A model generated the notes under the pieces. It was not told the DNA's origin. It made no database searches and worked only from the letters and a program-made list of their open reading frames with translations. A DNA stretch of 64,000 nt from Owenia fusiformis (lineage: Eukaryota > Annelida > Polychaeta > Sabellida > Oweniidae), in assembly GCA_903813345.2 (NCBI GenBank), contig CAIIXF020000008.1, positions 37,698,867-37,762,866 of the forward strand. Direction: 5' to 3'. This document shows, in pieces, positions 10,845 to 24,837 of this stretch. Both the position numbers and the translations under genes were made by a program. Position 1 is the stretch's first letter; every line of letters begins with the position of its first letter.

Positions 10845-12676
10845 AGACTCCAGATGAAAATCTGGAGTCTATTGCTTTCGTCAGTTTTCTTTATTATTAG
10901 ACTCCAGATTGAAAATCTGGAGTCTATTGTTTTTGCCTGTTTTCTTTATTATTTTTCTTTCTTTTTTCTTCCTCCTCACCAAATTTCTCGTCAACTATAA
11001 CAGCTTACTTAATCCAACTTACTGGGTTAACTGAAGACTGTATCCGGCTTTCTGGGAAATTAGGTCAAATTTTTATCTAGGTCAAAGGTCAAAAACTAGG
11101 TCAAATCTTACATTTTCAACATTCTTCATCATATCTTCGTCAATATTCTTCGTAACTCCTTCATCTTTTTTTCATCGTGTAGCTTAGAGAAAGGCGAATC
11201 AAAAATATGGCATCAGAATTTTGATTACTCTTACCGATTTTGAGATATGGCGTCCGAAATGTAGGTCACGACTAAACATCCTCCAAATCGAATGTGTGAG
11301 CTATGAAAAAGATGTAGAATTTTCTCAGGAATCCAAATCTGCAAACCAAATTTGAATCAGACTTCCGGTTCGGAAGTTATGGCGTTTTAAAAGCTCAAAA
11401 ATCGCTAAATTTGGTGCCTATGTTAAGTCAATGGGAAAAAAGACTTTTTCGAAGTGTAAAATACAGGATATTGACTGAGTACAGCTTAACATAATGAATG
11501 CTTATAAAAGAAGGGGACTTCAAAAGCTACATAGCTTCAAAATTTGGACACCAAAATGCCTAGGTCAAAATCAAGGTCAAATTCATAGTTTTTCCTTATT
11601 TTTACGATTCTGACACTACACTTTAATAATTTACTTCAAAATTTTGTATACAGGTAGCAAATAGTGTGCTAATAGTGTTAGCCTTTTGCCGTCAGAAAGT
11701 ATTTTGACCCACTTTTGAGATATGGTGTCCGAAAAGTAGGTCAAAATAAAAAGTTCTCCAGATTCAACGTATGAGTTATGAATTAAAGGTAGAATCTTCT
11801 CAGGAATCCGAATCTGCAAACCAAATTTCGATCAGACTTCCGATTCGGAAGTTATGGCATGTCCAAAAAGTAGGTCAAAATAAAAAAATTCAAAATTTAA
11901 CGTATGAGTTATGAATTAGGGGTAGAATTTTGTCATGAATCCAAATCTGCAAACCAAATTTCGATCCGTATTCCGGTTCGAAAGTTATGGCGTTTTGAAA
12001 GCTCAAAAATCGCTAAATTTGGTGCCCCATGTTATGTCAATGAGAAAAAGGATTTTTTGAAGTGTAAAATACCAGATATAGACTGAGTACAGCTTAATAT
12101 TCTGAAAGCCTATAAAAGGAGGGGACCTCGAAGGCTATCTAGCTTTAAAATTTGGACGCAAAAATGCCTTGGTCAAAATCTAGGTCAAATTTATAGTTTT
12201 TCCTTATTTTTGCGATTCTGACATTACACTTTAAGGATTTGCTTCAAAATTTTGTATACAGGTAGCAAAGAGTGTGCTTATAGTGTTAGCCTTCTGCCGT
12301 CAGAAAGTTCTTTGACCCACTTTTGAGATATGGTGTCCGAAATGAAGGTCAAAATAAAAAATTCTCCAAATTTAACGTATGAGTTATGAACTAAGGGTGG
12401 AATTTTGTCAGGAATCCAAATCTTTAAACCAAATTTCGATCTAACTTCTGGTTAGATAGTTATAGCGGTTTGAAGTTTCGAAAAGTCGATATGATGATAT
12501 CCCCATGTTAAGCTAATAGAGTCGAAGATAGCCTTCTTAAAAGTTGTCTAAATGTCTATATTCTAGCTGACTCAGCTTATTCTGAATGACTCAGCTTACA
12601 AGTTTTGGATGACTCAGCTTAAAAAAAGTTTAAAATCTGGAGTCTTAAATTGAACTTGTTCAATTTACATGTCTAG
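10845..12676 (+). mobile_element. Helentron/HINE-like unit 1
   Basis: The left end carries a palindrome (AGACTCCAGAT, loop, ATCTGGAGTCT) at 10845-10870 and again at 10899-10925. The right end has the matching ATCTGGAGTCT (12635-12645), then a 20-bp hairpin (AAATTGAAC/GTTCAATTT, 12647-12666), then ACATGT and CTAG at 12673-12676, followed by T. An inverted repeat at the 5' tip and just inside the 3' end, with a 3' hairpin and CTRR, is the arrangement described for Helentrons and their non-autonomous HINE relatives. The body contains ~480-600-bp internal repeats rich in AGGTCA. It has no Rep/helicase coding sequence. Confidence 0.55.
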
Positions 12677-13039
12677 TTATTCTTTTTTCTTCCTCCTCAC
12701 CAAATTTCTCGTCAACTATAACAGCTTACTTAATCCAACTTACATGGTTAACTAAAGACTGTATCCGGCTTTCTGGGAAATTAGGTCAAATTTTTATCTA
12801 GGTCAAAGGTCAAGAACTAGGTCAAATCTTACATTTTCAACATTCTTCGTTGTATCTTCGTTACTATTCAACATACCTCCTTCATCTTTTTAACATCTTG
12901 TAGCTTAGAAACAGCCCTTTCATAATGTGCCATCAGATTTTGATTACTCTTACCGATTTTGAAATATGGCGTCCGGAAAGTAGGTCAGAACAAAAATTTT
13001 TCCAAATTCAACATGTGAGTTATGAAGTAAGTGTAGAAT
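12677..13039 (+). mobile_element. Helentron/HINE-like unit 2, left part (interrupted)
   Basis: Begins TTATTCTTTTTTCTTCC directly after the CTAG of unit 1 and repeats the early part of that unit. It stops at GTGTAGAATG, where other units read on into ATCTCAGGAATCC. The remainder resumes at 24838. Confidence 0.6.
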
Positions 13040-14929
13040 GCACAACGTGAAACACTATTTTCTAAGCACTACTAAGAATGAATACTTAATGTCTTATCCA
13101 TAAGTAATAAGCACTACTAACTACTAATTCTCAGGAATAAAAAGTTCACACTTATCATACCTATAGAGAGATAAATATTGCTTATCCTCGGCCCAGGTAC
13201 GTCTTATCCGTGTGTCATGTGACTACTGCGTTAATTAACTAAGTAAAGCATTTCAATTTAAGTGTAGTATGTTTGCATGCAGCAAGCATTTAATCATTTT
13301 TGATTTTTGATTAAAAATAACTCCTTTGGATCAAATATTTAAATTCTACTAGAGTGCGTGGAGTGGAAACAAGTCTTCATTCAAGCACTAAATATCAAAA
13401 GGAAGATTTCAGGACCCCTTAACTTCACTCCCGGACTTTTCTATTCAACACCACCCATCCCCCTTCCCCAATTATCCCTAATGATCCCAGAATGTTCGTT
13501 TCTGTGCCCCCTGTCCATGGCCAGTAATTAATCTATGTGTATATTGTCTCCCTCCAAAAGGTAGGAAAAACCAGATGCAGACATAAACATCGACAAGGTG
13601 AGGGGATTTAAATATAAAAATAGTCTTGTTTTTGGCTCTGACTTAAATATCTTGACACTGTTTAACGAAGCCGGTTTAAGGAATGAGAGGCAGAAATAAT
13701 TCCTAGATGATCTTTCTTTACTGTAATTAAGATGCTACTTAACCGCAATTTTAAAAGGGATTAAGTTATTTACCTTGTGATAATTTAATACTACTTATTG
13801 ATTGGTTTGCCAAATATAATACCCCGTATAAGACCCTTGTCTCTGATTGTAAAACATCTGTATGCACCAAATCCGAGGAATATTACATTATGTGAAACAA
13901 TTCCAAAAAGTTTTGTCTTGAACTCATTCAAATAGCAATATATTTCAACATGTAGAAATTATTTATTAACATAATGTCGGGCACTATAGATTAAAGGGTT
14001 TTCAGTTTTGCTATTTTTGTGTCACGCTTGAATTGTGTGCTTTATTTATTTGGGATTTGAATTTGGAAAGGTGAATTCACGATCAATAAAGTTTATAATA
14101 TCATTTATTAACCAAAACATCGAGGCAAAGCCACCTTTCAAACACATCATCTATTATGCATGTCCATTTGTAGCAATCACACGGCCCATACTACTAGGGG
14201 TATGTAGATGTTAATGAATGGGAATTTTTCATCTTTTTATTTTTATGTTTTCATTAAACAGCCAGAAAAAACTATTTTTCATTTCCCAAGGAATTTAAAA
14301 TGTATCTAATATATTATACAATCAGACAGACTGGCTATTCTAATCCGTTATGAAAGGCCATTTGTTTTTTCCACTACAGGATGTTTCTTCAGAAGTTAAT
14401 TAATTGTTTATCTTAGTGTTTAGATGCATTGTCCCTTGACGCTTTCATGAAATAAATGAACTTTGTGATGGACTACAATTGTATATTTTTACAGGAACAG
14501 TTATTTTTATCACCAAAGTAGAGCACTTGTTACATTATTTTCATTTTAGGTCTCTCTTATTAGTTGCATTGCAGAAGTCTAATATCATTCTCTCCGTGTG
14601 CCGAATGTACTTATACCCGTAGCCAAGGGGTGGGGGTGGTTCAAGGAGTGCGAGAATTCGAATTGAATACAAAATAAATACGTAACATATAAATATGTAA
14701 GTACATAATGTCTAGCCAAGTCTTCTTGCATTTTCTGAACTTCAAATGCGCCTTTTGATGTGTGGTAACAAAATACTAAATAAATATTTATGTTTCTCCA
14801 GCTTGTTTTCATATTAATTTGGCAATAAAACATGTATAAACACTTGGTGAAATCAATAAAATAATATATATAAAGATGTTTTATTTTCGAATATTTGTGT
14901 AAAAAGATGCGTAATAATACAGTATTTCC

Positions 14930-15345
14930 ATTCAGTATTGTAATTATTATATTATATTATGAAGGAAAAAAATATAATCAACATAATATACTATATTATA
15001 TAGAGATTAATATAATATAATTAGAAATAAGTGAGATCCAAATATATTATTTGTACATATAAACATTTACCGAATCCGATTATCTCAATAAGAAAATGTA
15101 GCAGGATGTTTTATTCCCAGTATAATATTATTTTTTAGAATTATTTGCGCCAATTTATATTTATTCTGTCTTTCTAAAATATTATTTGGTCATATTTATC
15201 AATCCAAACTAATGATTGCAGTTTATATAAAAAAAAATTCAATTCTAAAAAATATTATTTTCTAGTATTTTCCAATCTAAGCAGAATATATCAAATTATA
15301 TTGTATTATTTGGGTTCTAAAAAATATTATACTCGATTATTCTCG
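14930..15345. repeat. AT-rich degenerate repeats (TTCTAAAAAATATTAT motif)
   Basis: Variants of TTCTAAAAAATATTAT recur several times, interspersed with palindromic TATAATATA runs. No gene is seen. Confidence 0.5.
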
Positions 15346-15639
15346 TCCAACTTCATGACAATCCAACTGGTTAATTACTTAACCAAACAAAACAAAGAAT
15401 GTACAGCATGGCATGGTTAATAGGATCAACCGTTCTACTGGCCTTCTCATCTCTATTACTTACACATGTCACACTTATTTTATTTTGATTGTTATATTTC
15501 TATTTGAAAAATATTTACAAATAAATGTTTAGAAGAAAGAAATTTAACTTGATTGAAATTAATGTTAACAATGGAGTAAAAGTGTGAAAAAGTCATCAAT
15601 TAGAAATCAAAAAATTAACTTTCCAATGAGATAATCGAT

Positions 15640-18075
15640 TCAATCCAAATTTTAACACAATGTTAATCATAGAAAGAGGGATTCTATACAATAAAACAAA
15701 TATGAATAATTTAATTTGCAAAGTATTATTTTATTGTCGAAATTAGAACAATCGGCTCTAGATATTAATCCATTAACTCCAACAAACGGATTAACTCTCA
15801 CAAACAGATTAGTAATCAGTGAACAAAACTCATCTCATAGAAATTGAAAAAACTAGGGATTAAAGTATTACTTATACTGCTCTGAATTCAATACATGAAT
15901 GTGAATGATGAAAATCTGCATGATTTTGAAAGAATTGTTGGCCAAGGGGAGGGGATCCTTACTCGTTAGGTACAGGCCTGTATTAAATGCGTAATGTTTT
16001 TAGCTTTTTAAACTTAATATGGCTGACAAACAATGGAGTGAAAATGTGAGGAAATCCATTGATTAAAAATCAACTTTCCGTTGAGTCAATCAATTTAATC
16101 CATTAAGTTTGATAAAATGTTGTTTTTAACCAACATGGCATTTTGGATATTTTCGATTAGATGCACCTTAATGTAAGAGTGCCACTGTTTAAAAAGTGTA
16201 TATCTAAATAAATAAATAAATAAATCCAAATTTTAACACAATGTTAATCATAACATTAGGGACATTATACAATCAAATAAATATGAAAAACTGAATTTTT
16301 GAATTATTTTTTTCTGAAACTTAGAACTGTTGGCTGTAGGAAATTAATCCATTGCCTCTAACAAACGGATTAGTATCAGTGTTAACGAAACTCATATTAA
16401 AGAAATTGAATAATTGGGGATTAAAGTTTTACTTATCATATTGCTCTGACATACATGTACCGTATGCTAATATGTTATTTACATCAGTTTGTTCTACCAT
16501 GCACCAATTTTCTCAAAGCATAATCATCTCTTTGTCAGATGAAACATTAAGAATAAATGTAAAATGTCCCTGCTTCTTTATTTCCATTATCAAACAGCTA
16601 AACATATTGAATATGTATTTGGAAATGGAAAACAAAGAAAGGTTAATAAAACCAGCTTTAATTAAAAGAAATGGTCCAATTGTAGTAGAAACAAATGTAT
16701 TCCATCATGGACTAATCTGTTGTTTATACCCCTGGTTTACATGTATATCTCAGATATTATATGGATGACAGAAAACACATGAATTGTGAAATGTGAGAGA
16801 ATACGAGTTTTAATTTTGATTTAGCATGAACCACTTGCATCAGTTAATCTAATGCACGTTTCCTAATTTATTATCAGTGATTTGCCAGAAAAAATCGGAG
16901 CAATACATCCAATATATTCCAGGCTCGTAATAAGTTTTAGCCCAGGGGATTAATTTTCAAAACAAACCAAGGGGTCACAATTGATAATTTTGGCCCAAAA
17001 TCACTTAACAGTGCTCAGATTGGTAAAAAATGTAGGATTTTGAAAGAATTTTGGCAAGGGGGGAGGGGATTTACTTGAACCCAACGAGCCCCCCCCCTCC
17101 CTGGCCATGGACCAATACCAAATTCGTAATGTATTGATATATAGCAGTTTCGTGTCATAAATGTTTTGTGTTGTTTGTGAAGTGATTAAAGGTGTTTGTG
17201 TAAGGGGGGGGGGGGGGGGCTTTAAGTGTTGTTTGTTGTAAACTTAATTTGACAGAGAAACAATTGAGTTAAATTGTGAGGAAACCCAATGGGGTAAAAA
17301 TGTGAGGAAACCCATTGACTAAAAATTAACTTTCTGTTAAATGGATGAATTAAATCCAAATTTTAACACAATGTTAATCATAACATAAGGGACATTATAC
17401 AATCAAATAAATATGAAAAACTAAATTTGCAATTTATTTTTCAGTTGAAATTAGAACCAACTGCTGTAGAAATTAATCCCTTAACTCTAACAAACAGATT
17501 ATTTATCAGTGTTAACAAAACTCAAATCATGGAAATTGAATAATTAGGGATTAAAGCTTGTTGCTCTGGAATGTCAATACATGAATGTGAATGGTGAAAA
17601 ACTACATGATTTTGAAAGTATTGTTGGCCACGGGGAGGGGGGTCCTTGGCTAAGGGTCTGTATAAAATGCGTAATGTGTTTATTGAATATTGAGCAGTTC
17701 CGTGTCATGACTGTTTTTCCGGTTGGCAAAGTGAATACAGGTGGTTGTTTGTACCTGTGTAAGAAGGGATCGATTTAAATGTTGTTTGCTATAAACTTAA
17801 TGTAACAGAGAAACAATGGAATAAAAATGTGAGGAAAACCAATTAATTAAGAATTCAAAAATTAACATTACAATGAATTAATTGATTGAATCAAAAATTT
17901 AACACAATGTTAATCATAACATTAGGGACATTATATAATCAAATATGTATGTAAAAACTTATTTTGCAATTTTTTTTGTGGAATTAAGAGCCATCAGCTG
18001 TAGAGATTAATCCATTAACCCTAACAAATGGATTAATTATCAGTATGAATGAAACTCATTTCATAGGAATTGAAT
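15640..18075 (+). repeat. Diverged tandem repeats of ~565 bp
   Basis: The block CCAAATTTTAACACAATGTT occurs at about 15650, 16226, 17356 and (variant) 17890, spaced about 577, 1131 and 535 bp. Each is followed by a GGGACATTATACAATCAAAT block and a later ATTAATCCATTAACTC block. This fits a ~565-bp unit with one strongly diverged copy. The open frame at 16352-16768 falls inside it. Confidence 0.6.
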
Positions 18076-19087
18076 AATTAGGGATTAACGGCCTGAAAAT
18101 AACAGCGTATAATCGGTTTTTGATTGCAAATGCCAACATATTATTTGCTCCTGACAGGAATATTATTCTATATTATATGGTATTATACGTTGTTCCCTTA
18201 AAATAATACACGAATAATATTATTAAATCAAAAATAATTCTTAAAAATACGTATTATATTTTTTTCCGCTATAATAAAAGAAATAACTGCCTATTATACA
18301 TGAAAAAATATTCTCTACGATTCTCTCTTAATGCAACTTATTTAGCAGTATATTAAACATTTTATTCTATATTATTTTAACTATTTTACCAAGTGAAAGA
18401 GATAGCAAATTGTGCACAACCCCAATCCCTTCCCCGATCGGTCGCGTTTACTATGTATGTTATAATGTATAAAAGTAATTTGTAATAAAGACAATAATGC
18501 CCCCCCCCCCTATTGCAACCATCTTCGTTCACTCGGCTCCCGTCGATGAACACAGTTAAGACCGAGCGTGCGATGTATTGCAACATTTTGTCAATTAATG
18601 GCATTGGCCCGGGGTATCAACAAACATTTGATTGAAATAATTCAAACCAAAGTTCCAAATGAATAAAGAACGTGAAGGTTCTGTTTGACATTCGAACAAA
18701 AATGTATCCAGTCAAAAATAGATTTCTAATATTTGATCTTGATTAGATGTATTTATTGATCCTTAATTAAAACTACAGATGGTTCACTCAATTCCGAATA
18801 AACAAAAAATAATCCTATACACGTTTACTTGGTTCTCATGATACTGCCTATAACCTATAATACTCATGTATCAAAACAAATATTAATTAATCCGTCTGTG
18901 TGATTGTTCCCTGACTCAAACTAAGCGAACCCCGATTTCAGTTCTAAATATTTCACTTGAAACGATTTAGCCAACATGATACAATATGACATTTGATTAA
19001 TTATACATGTATAAAGCCAATTATTATCAAAACCCATAAATGCTCACAATATAAATATAGTTTTATTGATGGCCAATAACAGATATC

Positions 19088-19290
19088 AGGGGCGTAGCCA
19101 GCTTTCAGTCGGGGGGCGGGGGTGCGATCGCCAAAAAGATTTCGGGTTTCAGTCGGGGGGGGTGCGATTGTGACATAATCGGGGGGTGCGATTGTGACAT
19201 AAACCAGCCAAAAAATGATTTTTAAAGTTCTTTTTCTCCTCTTTCTCAGGGTCTTATTCTTATTCGCAACCCTCCCCCCTATGGATATTT
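19088..19290. mobile_element. GGCGTAGCC-type MITE, truncated
   Basis: Begins GGCGTAGCCAGCTTTCAGTC with G-rich tracts, related to the element at 22973-23184. The right inverted end is not recognisable. Confidence 0.4.
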
Positions 19291-19314
19291 AGACAAGTTT
19301 CAAATAAATAACCT

Positions 19315-19580
19315 AGCAACCAACCGCGCAAGCAACCAAGCAAGCAAGCAAACGACCATCAAAGCAAGCAGGAAACTAAGCAAGTAAAAAAACATGCAAC
19401 TTACAAATAAAGCAAGCAAACAACCGACAAACCAACCAATCAAGTAACTAATCAAACTCTAATCCAGCAAAGAAACCAAAGAAGCAACTAAGCAACAAAG
19501 AAAGAATGTAAGCAAGTAAACAGTCAACCAAGCAATCAATCGTGCAAATAAGCAAGCAAACAAACAATCTACCATCCAAG
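19315..19580 (+). repeat. Imperfect AAGC/AACC tetranucleotide repeat
   Basis: A long run of AAGC-, AACC- and AATC-type tetramers on the plus strand. Confidence 0.8.
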
Positions 19581-22500
19581 CAACTAATTAACATAATTCA
19601 ATAAGATTAAAATTAAACCTTGCGCACATTTTCTCTACGGTGGTCGTACGGCGGCCGGAGCTTCAAAAAACTAGATACACGTTGAAAGTTCCAAAGTGCT
19701 TAATTTTGGTTATGTTTAAGATGAAACTTTTCAGATTTGCTTCACTAAATGCATATCCCCAGGATTTCAAAATACGATACACATGTATGTATTACAATTG
19801 GAGACAAATTTCTAATACTTGTCCAATCAATCAGTGATATCAATTTCATTGTTTTCATAACTGGGAATGTTTAACTTGATTACAGGAGATCGGCTAGGAA
19901 TTGTTTTTCAGGCTGAGATTCGAAGAGGCACTTTTAATTAACGCCTCCTGGCGACTTAAGAATTTAGTAATATAGAGCTATCATATTGACTACATTTATC
20001 AATCACAGAAATGAAACACATTGGAGCATACATGAAGTTAAATAATTGGGGATGGGAGGGGGGTAGTGAACACACGGGATACTGAATTCTTCCTCTTAAA
20101 CATAAACTTAAACGTCAGTGCTTGAATGAAGACTTCCCCCGGGGCTTCCCTTTAACAGATTTAGGGAGTTTTACAACTAGTTTTACTTAAACTGAAGATT
20201 TTCAATTGACTTTGTTATAACATCTTATTATAATACACTGGATATTATGTAAAAGTATTATGTGTATTTCGTACTCCTGACAATCGAATTTCATATCAAA
20301 CATTTGCAATATAGTTTTACAGTGGTATTAATTAAAGTGTTATTGCTTCAATAAATGCAACACATTTACCAGATTTTAGATTGGACTTTCTACACGATGA
20401 TAAAATATTTTGGTGATATTCTTTTCGATAAAACCCAATCACAAATCTCATGGCATCGACTTTATTAATCATACATGTATCTGCACATGTGAAAATGATC
20501 TTGCATGTAGAAATTTCATTATATGTAACCCCCCACAGCTCCCTCCCGACCTGTGGGATTAAAATGGAATAAGTGATTGATCATTGATCTGATAAGCCAC
20601 TTATATGCAAGATTATTAATTTTAAAAATAGACCAACTTGATATTGTTTAAAGTTAGTTTTAACATATTTTCCATCGATATACGGTAGCATAGAAATAAA
20701 CATGTGACTGTTTCCAGGGGCTGTTTGGCATTTTGAAGACAATCCTTTTGTTTCTTGTCACTTTTTAATGTGTTAATATTCAGCATTAAGTGTTAACGTT
20801 CGGCGGTTGGGATTTGGCGTTTGTTAAAAATCGCAGGTCGTTCATTGCATCACTAATAATATGTCGAGTCGGGGTTTGATTTTGCAAGTATAAGGGTATC
20901 ATTTTCAGCAGAGATTATTATTTAAGACTTCATTATTTTTCTAATCCTCATTAAATGAACTTTAGATTAAACAAATGATCAAAGGATGGCTTTTTGCACC
21001 ACTGTTGAATCGGGGAATGATTGTGCAGCAAATCTTGAGCATTCACCAACAAATGCGCGATTACCATTTTGTTTTACATGTAAATCATACTAGTTATTCA
21101 AGACCCTGTACAATCCACTTTAACAAACTGTCAGGAGGGCTTGTAACTCGATTTAATCATGCAGGGTATTTATTGAGAGGGGTTCCGGGGGATATTGGTT
21201 ATATACCAAGGGCAATGTGTTAAGTTTGAAGAAAAGTTTAAGGTTTATTCAATAAAAAAGAGATTATAACACATCAATTACACAATCACACCAATTCGTG
21301 TGATTTAGCTGGGAATGCCTTTTGTGAATATGTATATTTCGTGAAGGAAAAAAGATCGTCTGCGTCTAAGTAGCAATGTTTTTCTAGATACTTAACTGCA
21401 GGTGATCAAAGATGTCAAATCATGGGAACCAAAAGTATAATCTCATGAAAGTTTAAACGCTTTAAATTACAATATCCAAATGCTTTTGCTTTAAACTATT
21501 GATTCGTGCTCTTGTGCTAAAATTTCACTATGTTGCCATTTGAAATAGGTAATTGGTATCTTCCGAATTTCCATATTTTCAAATAAGTCAGACGATGACT
21601 AAAGGAAAATAACTAGAATCAACCCCCCAAACTGGCCCCTCGCATTCTTAATGACTTGATTTCAAATATTAATATACAAGAAACAAACTGGAGACATAAA
21701 TAAGATCGGGTACGGGAGATGAGGGGTGAGTAAATGGGACATTGTATGCCCCCTCTGTAACAGACCTTCAATACAAATTTGTTTCAAATCCCGGGTTTCA
21801 AATCACACTAATAGTTTTAAAATGTACAATTTAAGCAGTTTATTCTAACCAAACCTGTAATCCTTTAGTTTCTTCAGGAATTTGCAAAAGAAAGTATTTG
21901 AATTTTTTATTAGGCTCAGTATTATTTTGCAACCAAGATTTATTCATTTATATTGTATTTAGAAAAATAGTATTTCAATCAGACAGACGTTCTAATGAGT
22001 TAGGAAAATACATTTGTCCATTTCCTCTCAGAAAGTTTTCAAAAGTAATCTAGTCGATTTGTTTATTTTAGTGTTTAGCATTGTTTTTCCTAACTTGACG
22101 CTTCCATGAATAGAATGACTTTGAAATTAGATTTTTTATAATTTTAGCTTTTACACGGATATAATTATTGTATATTTCTACATGAACGTGCCCCCCCCCC
22201 CAAATTACAGATATACAACTTTTGGTCGGAATGCTTTATTTTGCGCAGAGAGACAGTCCTGATGGTGCATCGGGGATGGTAACAATGTGGTTTATACAAT
22301 CATTAAAACATTGCAATGTTTGTAGAATGAAAATATTAAGTCATGCATTGGTCAATATTGAATTTAAACTGGCGGGGATTAAAAATAACGCCAGATCGTT
22401 GATTGTCTTACTGGCTTGCTTGAAGATAATGCACAAATCAAATAGCATTGATTTCTTCTTAATCAGATGGATAAGCTTATTGTTTTCTCTAATTAAAAGG

Positions 22501-22972
22501 CGGCTTTAAGTTACTTTTACAGGATTTGCAAATTCGCAATCAGACTTGCTTATTTTAATCCGGTCTATTTGGTGTTTGATTTCGACTCTAACTGAAATAA
22601 TTTATCACAAATAATGGATAAGCAAACAGAGACCGGTTTAAAAATGAGAATAGAGGCAAAAATAACTCTATTCATAAACTGTAATTAAAACCCAGGAGCA
22701 ATTCTAGACTGTTAGATAATCTTTTCTGTAATCAAGGTGATGTTGGTACACGTCCGCAGTTAAAAAACAAAGACTATATAGCAATTAATCCTTTTTGTTA
22801 TCATTAAATGTTAGATTCTTATTATTTTTGTTGGACAATGTTAAAACTTCTGTCTCCGATTGTTATGCAGACATGTGTATGAAAAAGAGAGTTTCGTCTT
22901 CTTATAGTTTATAACTAGTCTCTGTAAGCAGGGTAATAGTGCCCCTATTATCCATGTTCAGGGGCATAGCCA

Positions 22973-23184
22973 ACTTTCAGTCAGGGGGGGGGGTACGATC
23001 GCCAAGAAAAACAATCTCGGTTTTCAGTCGGGAGAGGGGTGCAATCGTGGCAAAAGCAGGCCAAAAGATGCAACTTCCTTCAAAATTGAGCTAGAAGCTT
23101 CTTTCTCTTCTTCTATTTCATGGTTCTATTTTATTGGTTATGCATCGCACCCCCCCCCCCCCCCCCCCTGGCTACGGCTATGCC
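22973..23184. mobile_element. MITE with GGCATAGCC ends and poly-C/poly-G
   Basis: The left end GGCATAGCCA (22973-22982) is matched by TGGCTACGGCTATGCC (23169-23184). The interior has a long G run on the left and a C run of about 20 on the right. Confidence 0.6.
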
Positions 23185-24837
23185 ATTTGAGAGTCAAAAA
23201 GAGAGGCGACAAGACAGTTAAAACAAGTACTTCCAATAAATACTTTTACAGTTTTAATGTGTTTATCAACGACCCTACTAGTCAAATTAATGGAAACGAA
23301 AAATAAATGCTTTCATTACGGAAAAACCGGAAAACCATAGAAATATCTACCTGATTCGCTAGAATAGCCACATTACTTCAGTGCAAACAATTAATATCTA
23401 TAATATTTATTTTATATTATTGATATCTTTCCCCTGACAATATGTTATCTCTATTCCGTTAACATCATCAACAATGTGATTTACAACAAGAGATTAACCA
23501 ACATTTCTTAATTAAAAAGTTGATATTTCTTGCTTTTTTAAAGCAAAATCACTATGACACAATAGCATCAAGGCAAAATCAAAACATAAAAATAAAATAA
23601 AATAAAAATAAAAGGCATACAAAATGGCCATTAAAAGGACATAACATGGGAAATCTTGCCGTTTTGCAACCATTCCTAAAATCAGTAAAGCATACCAGAC
23701 TGAGAAACGCCGGATTATGGACAACTGGCTGATGTAATTATGAGCGACAAGACAGTTCAAACAACACATGACACTTAATATCAATATGTTCTAATGTTTC
23801 TTCCAACGGCCCCGTTTATTATATTATTAAAACAATTACTCAATTTGCAACAACGCTGTATTTATTTTTCTATGTGATATACCTGATATATTGATAATAT
23901 GTCTTCCATAACAAATGCTTATATCTTACCTCAGTCATTTCATTATCTCATGGTTAGACATCATCAATCTTATGATTTACCACAAAGAATTACACCATTT
24001 CTTATTTTTTTTACTTATCAAACATCACTTATTAAAAATATGAAAAATGGACAATAAAATTTTTGAATAAAACTATCAAATCAGTCATTGCTCAGCAAAT
24101 ACAAAGTATAAAGGAATAATAAACAGAACGTGTTCGCACAAAGTTGAAAATACGGATCGGCAAGTCAACAAGTCTGACCGTTAAATAAACAAACATAACC
24201 TATGTCTCCAATTGTTCGTCTGCTGGTCAGAACTTGGTATCCACTTCGGATAACCAATTTCTGAGAATACTGATGTCTTAAATAGATCAGACTTTTTGCA
24301 TAAAGACGTCTTTAAATAAGAATATTTAATCTGCAATTTAAATTAATATCGTAAACCACAACACCTTGCTGGCGTCTGGTAAATCTAAAAATCTGTTTTT
24401 CTTAAAATATTACATTTTTATTAATAGATTTATAAAGTGTAGCTTTCTTTTAAACGAATTGTCCTTATCTAGCTTTACGGATTATCACGCTTCTATTTAG
24501 CTAAACACATCGATACTTACTACTCGTTGTCAGTCCAAAAACCAAGCATACACATGTAGCATATTCAAAAAAATGTCAGAATGTAGGCCTATCATATCAC
24601 GCGCGTAGTTCTAAAGTTAACAACATATTAATGCAATAGAATAAGACACGATAATTAAAAAGATAAACCTCGGTATTCGGGCCTAAAAACCACGGATAAG
24701 TGTATCAATACCTAGGGGTAAGCAGAAATAACCTTCAAAATAAGTGTATCAATAATCAAGGATAGCGACAACTAAGCACCGAGTAAGATGGTAATAAGCA
24801 GTTTATTGCAAGTTATTAAACACGATTTTGTCTTGAG

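Larger units (their letters stand above)
13040..24837. mobile_element. 11.8-kb insertion splitting a repeat unit, no recognisable genes
   Basis: Intact units read GTGTAGAATG-ATCTCAGG. Here the left half stops after GAATG and the right half restarts with GATG-ATCTCAGG, so the interposed DNA is an insertion, perhaps with a 3-bp ATG duplication. Near both ends lie short inverted motifs: CTTATCC on the left (about 13110-13210) and GGATAAG/TAATAAGCAG on the right (about 24690-24800). Such subterminal repeats occur in several DNA transposon classes. The interior is very AT-rich with long G or C runs and has no convincing coding sequence. Blocks around 13640-14500 recur in diverged form around 21960-22870. 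The class is unknown. Confidence 0.5.

Noticed and set aside
16352-16768. 138-codon open frame on the plus strand
   Set aside because: It lies across a diverged ~565-bp tandem repeat in AT-rich DNA and has no recognisable domain or splice context.
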